From the NCBI GenBank assembly GCA_030145365.1, contig JAQYVS010000407.1, positions 1 through 6,167 of the forward strand: a DNA stretch of 6,167 nucleotides, given 5' to 3'. The notes below the pieces were generated by a model, which was not told where the DNA came from, did no database searches, and saw only the letters and a program-made list of their open reading frames with translations. Within the stretch, counting starts at the first letter, position 1, and every line of letters starts with the position of its first letter. The position numbers and the translations under genes were made by a program. Below are positions 1-5,986 of this stretch, piece after piece. Origin of the DNA: Desulfofustis sp. (GTDB taxonomy: Bacteria > Desulfobacterota > Desulfobulbia > Desulfobulbales > Desulfocapsaceae).

Positions 1-147
1 TTAGAATCGAATATGTATGATGTGGCCACAACCAGACTCCTCTGGGCCGCTCAATCAGCCACGACTGATCCCAAACTCTTGAGAACAGACTTTGAATCTG
101 TTGTTAAAACGCTCATAGCTGATTTTAAAAGAAAAAAATTAATTTAA
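1..147 (+). CDS. C-terminal fragment of a probable small lipoprotein (DUF4136-like tail), cut by the left edge
   Basis: Frame 1 is open from the first base to a TAA at 145-147 and gives 48 residues. The 5' end lies outside the window. The tail has the pattern YDVATTRLLWAAQSATTDP, followed by an amphipathic helix and ending KRKKLI. Small proteobacterial outer-membrane lipoproteins (DUF4136-like and relatives) often end this way: a strand of the type 'YDv.tgkl.W.a.seT', then a helix that closes with a lysine-rich end and LI. The coding reading is supported by the open frame and this pattern. The family assignment rests on a short tail and is tentative. No lipobox can be checked because the N-terminus is missing. 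No clear terminator follows; the sequence runs into an A/T-rich stretch. Confidence 0.55.
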   Translation, partial: LESNMYDVATTRLLWAAQSATTDPKLLRTDFESVVKTLIADFKRKKLI

Positions 148-476
148 CAAACAGCAGGAGCAATAGATTCACATATCAAACCCCGTTGAGCAACCGATCT
201 GAGAACCTTTCCCTTTATGTTACCAGGCAAGACACTCAGTTCAGGTCGAGAGAAACCTAACCGGCAAAGGAAGCGAATCTACGCACGAGGATCGATACCT
301 AAAAAGCAGGCATTAACGAATTGTTCAATAATCCAGCCAATGTTTTGCCCCACAGAAGAGATCAAAGACGGGAGTCTCAATCGGAAAAGATTGCGACTTC
401 ACCTCGGGTACTTGATTTTTCAATACTTTAATAGTGTAAACTGAAAGTATTCTTCCAATTTTATACAATAAAGAAT
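148..476. other. Intergenic region without a convincing gene
   Basis: About 330 bases separate the first fragment from the end of the pirin gene. A plus-strand open frame at 217-444 gives 75 very basic residues that match no family I recognise, and it has no clear ribosome binding site. The minus strand shows a short protein-like stretch around 340-400 that is soon broken by stops. The only defined structure is an AT-rich inverted repeat at 422-451. The region may hold decayed sequence, but I cannot name it. Confidence 0.5.
422..451 (-). repeat. AT-rich perfect inverted repeat downstream of the pirin stop (weak terminator candidate)
   Basis: AATACTTT (422-429) and AAAGTATT (444-451) are perfect 8-base arms around a 14-base loop. 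The structure begins about 25 bases past the pirin stop on the minus strand, which is the usual place for a terminator. The stem has little GC, and the minus-strand sequence after it starts GAAAAATC rather than with a T run. It does not look like a strong intrinsic terminator. It could instead protect the mRNA 3' end or be chance in AT-rich DNA. Confidence 0.3.
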
Positions 477-1493
477 CTAACGAATTTCCTCACGACCATC
501 TGAATATTTTGCAAATCTGCCACTTTTAAACGGGTGAACATTATCTTGACTTGGCCAAGGCCAGCCTCCAAATCCAGTAGTCTGGTAGTCATGAAATGCC
601 TGCCTGATCTCTGATGAACTATTCATTACAAATGGGCCATGTTGTACAACTGGTTCATTAATTGGTTGACCTTGAAGTAGCAGAAGAAAAGCATCTTCAT
701 TACGATTGTCTAAAGTGACGGGGTGGTCCTCAAGCAAATCGACCGAATGATAGGTGTCAACGTCTATTCCTGCAACATTCAGATGAGAGCCTCGATAGAA
801 ATAAAGAGAGCGGTTCACACCGGGAGTTGCTGGTGGAATAGTCCAATGAGCGTTTGCTTCCATTCGGATTAACCAAATTCCAACTTCGTTTTCTGGCTCG
901 TGGGCCCATGAATCGGGCGCTGGCTCCGGTGCTCTTACCTCATTAATACTTCCGGCAATAATGGTTACTTGAATTGATTTTCCATTTGTATCAGTTTCAC
1001 GATATACGGGAATATCTTCTGCCCAAAGCATTGCATAATGCGGTTTGGAAAACTTCCTTTCTTTTGGCAAGTTAAGCCATATCTGGAAAAGCTCCAGAGA
1101 ATTCGAGTCGTCCTTGTCGAGGAGGGGGAACATTTCAGAGTGTTGCAATCCGGAACCCGCTGTCATCCACTGAACATCGCCATCCCCGTATCTTCCTGCG
1201 GCGCCATGAGAATCGGAATGATCAACAAATCCATTAAGCACAACCGTTACGGTTTCAAATCCTCTGTGTGGATGTGCCGGGAAGCCAGGGATCTTTTCCC
1301 CGTGATACATCCGCCAACCATCTTTTGTTGTAAAATCTTGTCCGAGATTTCTTCCAGCTAATGAAGCCGCTGGTCCTAAATCATCATTTCCAGCGGGATA
1401 ATGATCAAGGTGATGCACGCAAAATAAAAAAGGATCGGCAGTCTCCCACGTAAACCCGAGAGGTTTAATATTCCTGATGAGTTTATTATACAT
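477..1493 (-). CDS. Pirin family protein (bicupin, 338 aa)
   Basis: This is a complete pirin-family protein. Pirins are cytoplasmic two-domain cupins that bind iron or another metal. Some members oxidise quercetin, and others act as redox-sensitive partners of enzymes or transcription factors. Numbered from the chosen start, the N-terminal cupin holds the hallmark FPAHPHRGFETV with metal ligands His74 and His76, and MTAGSGLQHSEM with His118 and Glu120, so the usual two-His, His, Glu set is intact. The C-terminal cupin carries the signature GQPINEPVVQHGPFVMN, then a DYQTTGFGGWPWP stretch and a tail ending SGRFAKYSDGREEIR, as in the longer bacterial pirins. I chose the ATG at 1491-1493 because GGGGA lies six bases upstream of it. 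An in-frame ATG at 1545-1547 would add 18 residues but has no ribosome binding site. The gene stands alone, is more AT-rich than the genes to its right, and its physiological substrate cannot be read from sequence. Confidence 0.95.
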   Translation of the reverse strand: MYNKLIRNIKPLGFTWETADPFLFCVHHLDHYPAGNDDLGPAASLAGRNLGQDFTTKDGWRMYHGEKIPGFPAHPHRGFETVTVVLNGFVDHSDSHGAAGRYGDGDVQWMTAGSGLQHSEMFPLLDKDDSNSLELFQIWLNLPKERKFSKPHYAMLWAEDIPVYRETDTNGKSIQVTIIAGSINEVRAPEPAPDSWAHEPENEVGIWLIRMEANAHWTIPPATPGVNRSLYFYRGSHLNVAGIDVDTYHSVDLLEDHPVTLDNRNEDAFLLLLQGQPINEPVVQHGPFVMNSSSEIRQAFHDYQTTGFGGWPWPSQDNVHPFKSGRFAKYSDGREEIR

Positions 1494-1554
1494 TTTAATT
1501 CCCCGTTCTTGATTTACGTATTTGAATTCATGAAATTTATCCAGCATACCATGT

Positions 1555-1575
1555 CATAGACGGCAGTCGTCTATG
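1555..1575. repeat. Perfect hairpin in the pirin leader
   Basis: CATAGACG (1555-1562) and CGTCTATG (1568-1575) are perfect 8-base arms around a 5-base loop. The hairpin lies about 60 bases upstream of the preferred pirin start and inside the leader predicted from the promoter at 1625-1654. No T tract adjoins it on the minus strand, so it is not an obvious attenuator. It could be an operator or an mRNA structure. Confidence 0.5.
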
Positions 1576-1576
1576 G

Positions 1577-1616
1577 GGGGATTTGTTCCTCTACTACTCT
1601 TCTCTCTCAAATCCCC
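1577..1616. repeat. Second perfect inverted repeat next to the pirin leader hairpin
   Basis: GGGGATTTG (1577-1585) and CAAATCCCC (1608-1616) are perfect 9-base arms around a 22-base pyrimidine-rich loop. The repeat abuts the 1555-1575 hairpin with one base between them. It would occupy the first transcribed bases if the 1625-1654 promoter is real. It could be a regulator binding site just downstream of the promoter, or a 5' RNA stem. Confidence 0.45.
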
Positions 1617-1624
1617 TAAGTTTT

Positions 1625-1654
1625 AGTGTAGCACTCTAATATCGGCACTGGCAA
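1625..1654 (-). promoter_or_regulatory. Candidate sigma-70 promoter for the pirin gene
   Basis: Read on the minus strand, TTGCCA (1654-1649, five of six to the -35 consensus) is followed after 18 bases by TACACT (1630-1625, four of six to the -10). TG sits one base before the -10, giving an extended -10. Transcription would start near 1618 and leave a leader of about 125 bases with two inverted repeats. This is a by-eye match only. Confidence 0.35.
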
Positions 1655-1659
1655 TGCAA

Positions 1660-1896
1660 AAACCTATTTACTGGTCAATGTAACAACTCTTAGACGAAGT
1701 CTCAAATACCATCCAAATGACTCCTGATAGCAAGAGATTAAGGCCACCTTGAGCATCGCCCAGACAGCCTTTTGTTTTGCTAGAGGTGGCAAATGATCGT
1801 TAAGAACAGACTCGACCTTTAAGCTCACTGTAAAGGGTTTATTTGGAGCCAGAGTCAACCTAAGAAAGGTGAGACTTGGCAACCACTCTCTATTAG
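1660..1896. other. Non-coding or decayed sequence upstream of the coding relic
   Basis: No supported gene is seen here. A minus-strand open frame at 1664-1882 gives 72 residues with no recognisable motif and no ribosome binding site. The plus strand in the opposing frame gives protein-like blocks (for example around 1734-1800) interrupted by stops at 1728-1733 and 1794-1796. The stretch may be the remains of older genes, but neither strand gives a clear reading. Confidence 0.35.
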
Positions 1897-2225
1897 CTGC
1901 TCATCTCTAAACCGCGAATTCTCACTTATCAGGCCAGCGATTTTGATTCCGCTGGGCGGCTCCTAAAACCAGGTATTTATGAATTTTTCATGGTACCAAC
2001 CTAGAGTCGGTATTATGGTGTCAAGATGAGACATGGTACTCTTATTTCGTTTTACCTTTAGAGTTTGACCAACACATCGATGAAGCTGTTTATCTAGAAT
2101 TGAAACCATTAACGATAGAACAGATGTGTCAAATTGCTGAAGGCAAAGGCACGTTCTGTTTTTGAAACAGTGGCAGCTTCAGCACTGCAGCGGTTTCTAT
2201 TCCTGCTGCACAATTTAAACACGGG
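1897..2225 (+). pseudogene. Frameshifted coding relic of unknown family
   Basis: Three protein-like blocks follow one another on the plus strand in alternating frames. Block one (about 1897-2001) reads LISKPRILTYQASDFDSAG and continues to MVPT before a TAG at 2002-2004. Block two (about 1992-2145, frame shifted) reads CQDETWYSYFVLPLEFDQ and then EAVYLELKPLTIEQMCQIAE. It would hit a TGA at 2163-2165, but removing one base near 2143 joins it to block three, KARSVFETVAASALQRFLF. Block two has no ATG, GTG or TTG at its start. The simplest reading is one ancestral gene broken by at least two frameshifts. I do not recognise the family. Chance open frames remain possible, because the blocks are short and no homology search was possible. 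Confidence 0.33.
1934..1955. repeat. Short perfect inverted repeat inside the coding relic
   Basis: CCAGCG (1934-1939) and CGCTGG (1950-1955) are perfect 6-base arms around a 10-base loop. It has no T tract and no gene just before it. It is recorded as a visible structure; no function is supported. Confidence 0.25.
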
Positions 2226-2263
2226 CGCTCACCTACCGCACGTGAATACCGGGGATACATACA

Positions 2264-2698
2264 ATGAATATGGATGAATTGGTTCAGTTGGGTGCCTCAA
2301 TTTTTCAAAAGAGCAACCTCAGCGGCGATGCCGGCAGCAATCTGAATATCGAAGCGCTGAAGTCGGCCCTGTCGGGCTTGGCTGGCAGCGGTAAAGGATT
2401 TGACATCAACAGTTTGCTGGACGGCCTCAAGTCGGGCGGACTCGCCGACATTGCCCAATCCTGGCTTGGTGACGGGGCCAACCAGGCCATCTCGCCGGAG
2501 CAGATCGGCACTGTGGTTAGTCAGGACAAGCTGGCTGATTTTGCCTCTAAGCTTGGCATCAGTCTTCAGGAGGCCCAGGGCGGCCTGTCAGAGGCGCTTC
2601 CTCAGATGGTAGACAAGGCGAGCAGTGGAGGGTCGCTGCTAGACTCGATCGGCGGTGTCGAAGGCATCCTCGGCATGGCGGGTAAGCTGTTCAAGTGA
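2264..2698 (+). CDS. YidB-like DUF937 family protein (144 aa)
   Basis: This is a small soluble protein of the YidB/DUF937 family, which is widespread in proteobacteria and has no established biochemical function. The family signature is clear: SWLGDGANQAISPEQIGTVV (66-85), then LADFASKLGISLQEAQGGLSE (90-110) and ALPQMVDK (111-118). A glycine- and serine-rich first half (19-60) and a glycine-rich tail are also typical of the family. No signal peptide or membrane segment is visible. The start at 2264 has GGGGA at 2251-2255 with eight bases of spacing; a second in-frame ATG at 2270 is possible. Codon choice and GC content match the downstream genes and differ from the AT-rich sequence to the left. 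About 100 bases separate it from the next gene, with inverted repeats between, so it is probably transcribed separately. Confidence 0.9.
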   Translation: MNMDELVQLGASIFQKSNLSGDAGSNLNIEALKSALSGLAGSGKGFDINSLLDGLKSGGLADIAQSWLGDGANQAISPEQIGTVVSQDKLADFASKLGISLQEAQGGLSEALPQMVDKASSGGSLLDSIGGVEGILGMAGKLFK

Positions 2699-2742
2699 TA
2701 GCAAGCCGCATCTCCCGATCATTGCCACCCACCTTTTGAATA

Positions 2743-2760
2743 ACCGGGTATCATTCCGGT
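2743..2760. repeat. Small inverted repeat between the DUF937 gene and the next gene
   Basis: ACCGG (2743-2747) and CCGGT (2756-2760) are 5-base perfect arms around an 8-base loop, 45 bases past the DUF937 stop. No T run follows, so a terminator call is weak. It lies just upstream of the candidate promoter at 2766-2795. Confidence 0.25.
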
Positions 2761-2765
2761 CATGA

Positions 2766-2803
2766 TTAGCACAATAACGAGGTGTGCATTATCATTATCG
2801 ATA
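2766..2803 (+). promoter_or_regulatory. Candidate promoter placing the transcript start at the ATG (possible leaderless mRNA)
   Basis: TTAGCA (2766-2771, four of six to the -35 consensus) and TATCAT (2790-2795, five of six to the -10) are 18 bases apart. Transcription would be expected to start about seven bases downstream, at 2802-2803, which is the first base of the ATG chosen for the thioredoxin-like gene. That ATG has no Shine-Dalgarno sequence at normal spacing, which fits a leaderless start. The assignment is by eye and the -35 match is only fair. Confidence 0.33.
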
Positions 2804-2813
2804 TGCACACCTC
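2779..2813. promoter_or_regulatory. Large perfect inverted repeat with a Fur-box-like core, candidate operator
   Basis: GAGGTGTGCAT (2779-2789) and ATGCACACCTC (2803-2813) are perfect 11-base arms around a 13-base centre. Positions 2788-2799 are two ATTATC hexamers in tandem, equal to GATAATGATAAT on the other strand. This is the repeated unit of the Fur box; aligned to the 19-base Fur consensus, 2781-2799 matches at 14 positions. The element covers the TATCAT -10 hexamer and the start codon, an ideal place for a repressor. As RNA it would instead hide both a GAGGTG Shine-Dalgarno-like sequence and the ATG. The repeat is directly visible; which regulator, if any, binds is inference. Confidence 0.5.
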
Positions 2814-3792
2814 AAACCTATCTGGAAAACGTTCATATCTCGCCCAGCATACTGCCATAATCTATACTCTTACACTTCTGATCATTTTCTCCTCTCAGGC
2901 ATTGTCTGCTGAGCGCGACATCAATCCGGTTGAGGTTGGTGAGGTCAGATGGACAAGGGATTACCCTGCCGCCCTGGCAGCAAGCAGGACATCGGGAAAA
3001 CCACTTTTTCTGCTCTTCCAGGAGGTACCGGGATGCATTGGTTGCAAGACGTTTGGCCAGGATGTCCTGACTCACCCCCTGCTTGTCGAGGCCATCGAAG
3101 AGGAGTTTATCCCGGTTCTGGTATTCAACAACAAAATCAACGGCATGGATGCCGAACTGCTCAAGCGCTTTGGGGAGCCGAGCTGGAATTATCAGGTCGT
3201 GAGGTTCATAAACGGCGATCAGAAAGATATAATACCGCGCCGGGACAAAGTCTGGGACCTGGCTGGTGTTGCCTCGCGAATGCTCCAGACGCTGCAAGTT
3301 CTTGGCATACCGGTTCCCCGCTACCTGAAAGCCGTGGCCCTGGAAAACGATACGGACAATCTGGAAACGGTTGTGTTTGCAACTGCCTGCTTCTGGACAG
3401 GAGAGCGCATGTTGGGCAAGATTGACGGTGTCGTTCAATCCGAGGCCGGCTGGTATGACGGAAGAGAAGTCACCCTGGTCCGCTATCACAAGAACATTAT
3501 CGATCTTGCCCGGCTAGTGGAACAGGCGGCTGTGCTCAAATGTGCACAGTCTGTCTATGTGAAAACAGAACCGGCGGATTTAAGCCTGCCGGCGAAGCGG
3601 TTTGAGTCCGACCGCTACCGTATCGCTTCCCAGAGCGATCAGAAAAGACAGATACAGCGCTGGCTGCAAGCCCATCAGAGTCTTTCTCTCAGTCTCATGC
3701 AGATGACCAAGCTGAACGCCACTATGCCTGATAAACCGGAGGAAGGGCTCAGCTGGCTGAGTCCACGTCAGCTTAGAATGATCGGAAAGTGA
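2803..3792 (+). CDS. Exported thioredoxin-like protein with a reduced MsrA-like C-terminal domain (329 aa)
   Basis: The protein starts with a signal peptide: basic n-region to about residue 16, hydrophobic core AIIYTLTLLIIFSS, and likely cleavage after ALSA near 36. It is probably periplasmic. A thioredoxin fold follows (about 44-170): SGKPLFLLFQEVPGC with Cys78-Ile-Gly-Cys81, then a DVLTHPLLVEAIEEEFIPV helix-strand pair, as in disulfide-handling thioredoxin relatives. From about 188 the sequence resembles peptide methionine sulfoxide reductase A: ATACFWTGE (Cys196, Glu201), a GVVQSEAGWYDG strand-turn, and near the end DQKRQIQRWLQA and MQMTKLNA. The middle of MsrA appears shortened. From memory, the arrangement resembles a family named for a VPGU/VPGC motif, some of whose members carry selenocysteine; here the codon is TGC. 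I prefer ATG 2803 for the better signal peptide; GTG 2782 would add seven residues, and neither has good Shine-Dalgarno spacing. It probably leads the operon. Confidence 0.82.
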   Translation: MHTSNLSGKRSYLAQHTAIIYTLTLLIIFSSQALSAERDINPVEVGEVRWTRDYPAALAASRTSGKPLFLLFQEVPGCIGCKTFGQDVLTHPLLVEAIEEEFIPVLVFNNKINGMDAELLKRFGEPSWNYQVVRFINGDQKDIIPRRDKVWDLAGVASRMLQTLQVLGIPVPRYLKAVALENDTDNLETVVFATACFWTGERMLGKIDGVVQSEAGWYDGREVTLVRYHKNIIDLARLVEQAAVLKCAQSVYVKTEPADLSLPAKRFESDRYRIASQSDQKRQIQRWLQAHQSLSLSLMQMTKLNATMPDKPEEGLSWLSPRQLRMIGK

Positions 3793-3844
3793 CGACCCCG
3801 CCTGATCAAGATCAATTAAAGATCATGTATAAGGAAATTAACGA

Positions 3845-5014
3845 ATGACCACCAGGATTCCATCGATAGCAGCATCAACCGATGAAACCGGCCTTTTCAC
3901 AGGAGGCCATCATCGACCGATGATGGCGATGGTTGAGATTACCAACCGCTGCAATATGCGTTGTCCCATCTGCTTTACCGATGCAAGCGCCCAGGCTGAA
4001 GACATCGGTGTGGATGAAATAAAGGCTCGCTTAGACAAAATGCTTGAAGTGGCTGGTCCGATCCCGCTTCAAATCAGCGGGGGAGAACCCACCCTGCACC
4101 CCCAGCTTCCCGAGATCATAACCTATGCCAGGCATCGCGGCTTCAAGAACATCGAGCTGATCAGCAACGGTATTGCCATTGGCCGTAATCCAGAGTATCT
4201 GTGTTCTCTGGTCGCTCAGGGGCTCACCGCGGTATATCTGCAATTCGACGGGCTCAGCAGGCAGACACACCAGGCCATCCGGGGACGCGATATGCGCGAG
4301 GTCCGGCGGAACAGCATCGCCGCCATCCGCAGCGCGAAGATCTGCTGTACGCTTGCAGTTGCGGTCACCCGCGGGGTCAACGACCATGAACTTGGTGAGA
4401 TTATCACGTTCGGGATACAAAACATCGACACGATCAGGGCGATAAACTTCCAGTCGGCGACCCGGTTCTCCGGCCGCTTTGATCTTGGCCCTGATGTTGT
4501 TTCCGATGGCCCTGGCTTTACCCTCAGCGAGTTGACCGCTCTTATTGAGCAGCAGAGCGGTCTGGAATCCGGCGGATTTGTCTCGGACATTCTGGGCCAT
4601 CCCCAGTGCAACGCGATGTCGCTCGTGTATCTGGTGGACAACCGTCTTGAACCGTTGTTCAGGCACATACCGAAGAAGAGCCGTGAGGCATTTCTGGGAA
4701 AAGACCAGCAGCAGATTCTTCTGGATCTGTTTCGTGGTAAGGAATACTTCTGCCGCAAGTATCTTTTCAAGCCGGCCAGCTGGAAATTACTGATCGAAAC
4801 AGCCGATACGTTCGGCAGGAAAATTGGCTTCGATACGCTCTTCAAAGCACAGCACATCCTTCTCTTCGCCAAGAGCTTCATGGACCGGGACAGCCTCGAT
4901 GCCAAGCGACTCAGCCAATGCTGTTATGGAATTGCCCAGACCAATGGAATCTATTCGTTTTGTGCTTATAACAATCTGCACCGGTTTAAAAATATTGATT
5001 GGAGAAATCCATGA
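3845..5014 (+). CDS. Radical SAM enzyme, COG1964 / tetraether-synthase-like (389 aa)
   Basis: This is a radical SAM iron-sulfur enzyme. The cluster motif is EITNRCNMRCPICF with Cys36, Cys40 and Cys43 (CxxxCxxC), followed by the SAM-binding ISGGEPTLHP (77-86) and an ELISNGI strand (104-110). VYLQFDG (130-136) is another typical barrel strand. Beyond the barrel, HPQCNAMSLVYLVD (252-265) and the end segment with Cys359, Cys360 and FCAYNNLHRF (372-381) resemble the extra cysteine-rich parts of the COG1964 group. That group includes archaeal tetraether synthase, which joins lipid tails, and methanopterin-methylating relatives; these cysteines probably hold auxiliary clusters. The protein is short for that group. 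AAGGAA at 3831-3836, eight bases before the ATG, supports the start. It lies 52 bases after the thioredoxin-like gene, and its TGA overlaps the next ATG, so the three are likely co-transcribed. Substrate unknown; a lipid or other envelope target is inference. Confidence 0.87.
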   Translation: MTTRIPSIAASTDETGLFTGGHHRPMMAMVEITNRCNMRCPICFTDASAQAEDIGVDEIKARLDKMLEVAGPIPLQISGGEPTLHPQLPEIITYARHRGFKNIELISNGIAIGRNPEYLCSLVAQGLTAVYLQFDGLSRQTHQAIRGRDMREVRRNSIAAIRSAKICCTLAVAVTRGVNDHELGEIITFGIQNIDTIRAINFQSATRFSGRFDLGPDVVSDGPGFTLSELTALIEQQSGLESGGFVSDILGHPQCNAMSLVYLVDNRLEPLFRHIPKKSREAFLGKDQQQILLDLFRGKEYFCRKYLFKPASWKLLIETADTFGRKIGFDTLFKAQHILLFAKSFMDRDSLDAKRLSQCCYGIAQTNGIYSFCAYNNLHRFKNIDWRNP

Positions 5015-5913
5015 CAGGCCCCCGTCAGACCTACCGCTCACTCCTTTTCACATCATTTTTTCTGCTGATGCTGGTTGCCGGCTGTACCTCAATTCGCCCG
5101 GAACTCCATCCAGAGCCCGCTGTGCCGGCGCCCCCTGCCCACTTTGATTATCAGAGCTACCAGAAGATGCTGACAAGCTTCGTCGATCACAGGGGCGGAG
5201 TAAATTACGCGGAGCTGGTCCGGAATCGCGGGGATATGGAACAGTTTTACCGTCAGATTGCCGCCCACAGCCCCGACAGCCATCCAAATCTTTTTACAGA
5301 CGAGAAGGCGCAGCTGGCCTATTGGATCAACAGCTACAATCTGACGACAATCAGGGGAGTGGTGCAGCACTATCCGATTTCCAGTGTGGAAGATGTTCCA
5401 CCGCCTGTACTGCTGTTCTTTCTACCGCGCAAGAGCGGCTTCTTTTTCTTTCAGCGCTTCACCTATGGGGGCGTCGAAACCAGCCTCTATTACCTTGAGA
5501 ACCAGGTGATCAGAAAACGGTTTGTGGATCCGCGATACCATTTTGCCCTCAACTGCGCCTCAAAAAGCTGCCCGGAGCTGCCCAGAGAACCGTTTTACCC
5601 GGACAGGCTGGATGAACAGCTCGACAGGGAGGCCGCCAACTTCATCAACGACAAGCGGCATGTACAGTACGATGCAGGATCGAAGACACTTTATCTATCC
5701 TCGATTTTCGACTGGTACGAGAGCGATTTTATTAGCTGGCTGAGAGCTGGAAAACCGGTGCAAAACAAGGTAATTGTAGACTATATCCTTCTCTATCTGG
5801 AAGAGCAAACTGCCCGCCTGGTAAAACATGATCGTGGCGAGCTGAATATCGCCTATCTGCCATATGACTGGGGTCTCAACGATGCCTCTTCGGACCACAA
5901 TTCAGAGAAATGA
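5011..5913 (+). CDS. DUF547 domain lipoprotein (300 aa)
   Basis: This is a lipoprotein with a DUF547 domain. The N-terminus is a lipoprotein signal: TYRSLLFTSFFLLMLVAGC, with lipobox VAGC and the lipidated cysteine at residue 25, followed by a proline-rich linker (to about 42). The residue after the cysteine is threonine, not aspartate, which fits outer-membrane sorting in proteobacteria. DUF547 hallmarks follow in order: LAYWINSYNLTTIRGVV (102-118), HFALNCASKSCPELP (177-191, with Cys182 and Cys187), FDWYESDF (233-240) and YLPYDWGLND (282-291). DUF547 proteins have no settled biochemical function; the conserved His and Cys residues suggest a catalytic or metal-binding site, which is inference. 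The ATG at 5011 overlaps the preceding TGA (ATGA), and GGAG lies six bases before it, inside the radical SAM gene, so translation is probably coupled. An in-frame TTG at 4999 has no such support. Confidence 0.9.
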   Translation: MTGPRQTYRSLLFTSFFLLMLVAGCTSIRPELHPEPAVPAPPAHFDYQSYQKMLTSFVDHRGGVNYAELVRNRGDMEQFYRQIAAHSPDSHPNLFTDEKAQLAYWINSYNLTTIRGVVQHYPISSVEDVPPPVLLFFLPRKSGFFFFQRFTYGGVETSLYYLENQVIRKRFVDPRYHFALNCASKSCPELPREPFYPDRLDEQLDREAANFINDKRHVQYDAGSKTLYLSSIFDWYESDFISWLRAGKPVQNKVIVDYILLYLEEQTARLVKHDRGELNIAYLPYDWGLNDASSDHNSEK

Positions 5914-5929
5914 CAGGTGGCTTCACCTG
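5914..5929. terminator. Short hairpin right after the DUF547 stop (weak terminator candidate)
   Basis: CAGGTG (5914-5919) and CACCTG (5924-5929) form a perfect 6-base stem with a GCTT loop, beginning one base after the TGA. It sits between convergent genes, where a terminator is expected. No T run follows on either strand, so it is not a textbook intrinsic terminator. Confidence 0.35.
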
Positions 5930-5986
5930 GATCGTCTGTCGCTGAGATGTGCCTTTCGTTAAAAGCAGGCACCGTATAGCGCAGGT

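Noticed and set aside
184..265. GTTGAGC and ACCTAAC, which match the core patterns of integron attC ends
   Set aside because: They are in the wrong order, are not complementary to each other, and no integrase or cassette array is present, so these are chance matches.
217..444. Plus-strand open frame of 75 residues
   Set aside because: The product is very basic with no recognisable motif, no good ribosome binding site, and it ends inside an AT-rich inverted repeat. A real small protein cannot be excluded but is not supported.
1555..1616. Paired inverted repeats as insertion-sequence ends
   Set aside because: They lie next to each other with no transposase between them and no target duplication seen; a leader or operator role fits better.
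1664..1882. Minus-strand open frame of 72 residues
   Set aside because: There is no ribosome binding site, motif or partner gene, and the opposite strand gives equally protein-like broken blocks, so it is more likely chance or decay.
2833..3489. Long antisense open frame (218 residues) within the thioredoxin-like gene
   Set aside because: The plus-strand gene has clear domains and a signal peptide; the antisense frame is a by-product of its codon usage.
4031..4905. Two long antisense open frames (211 and 229 residues) within the radical SAM gene
   Set aside because: They overlap each other and an intact radical SAM gene with all key motifs; neither shows a recognisable domain.
4999..5010. 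TTG at 4999 as the start of the DUF547 gene
   Set aside because: The ATG at 5011 has GGAG at ideal spacing and forms an ATGA overlap with the upstream stop; the TTG lies at the edge of that ribosome binding site and lacks its own.
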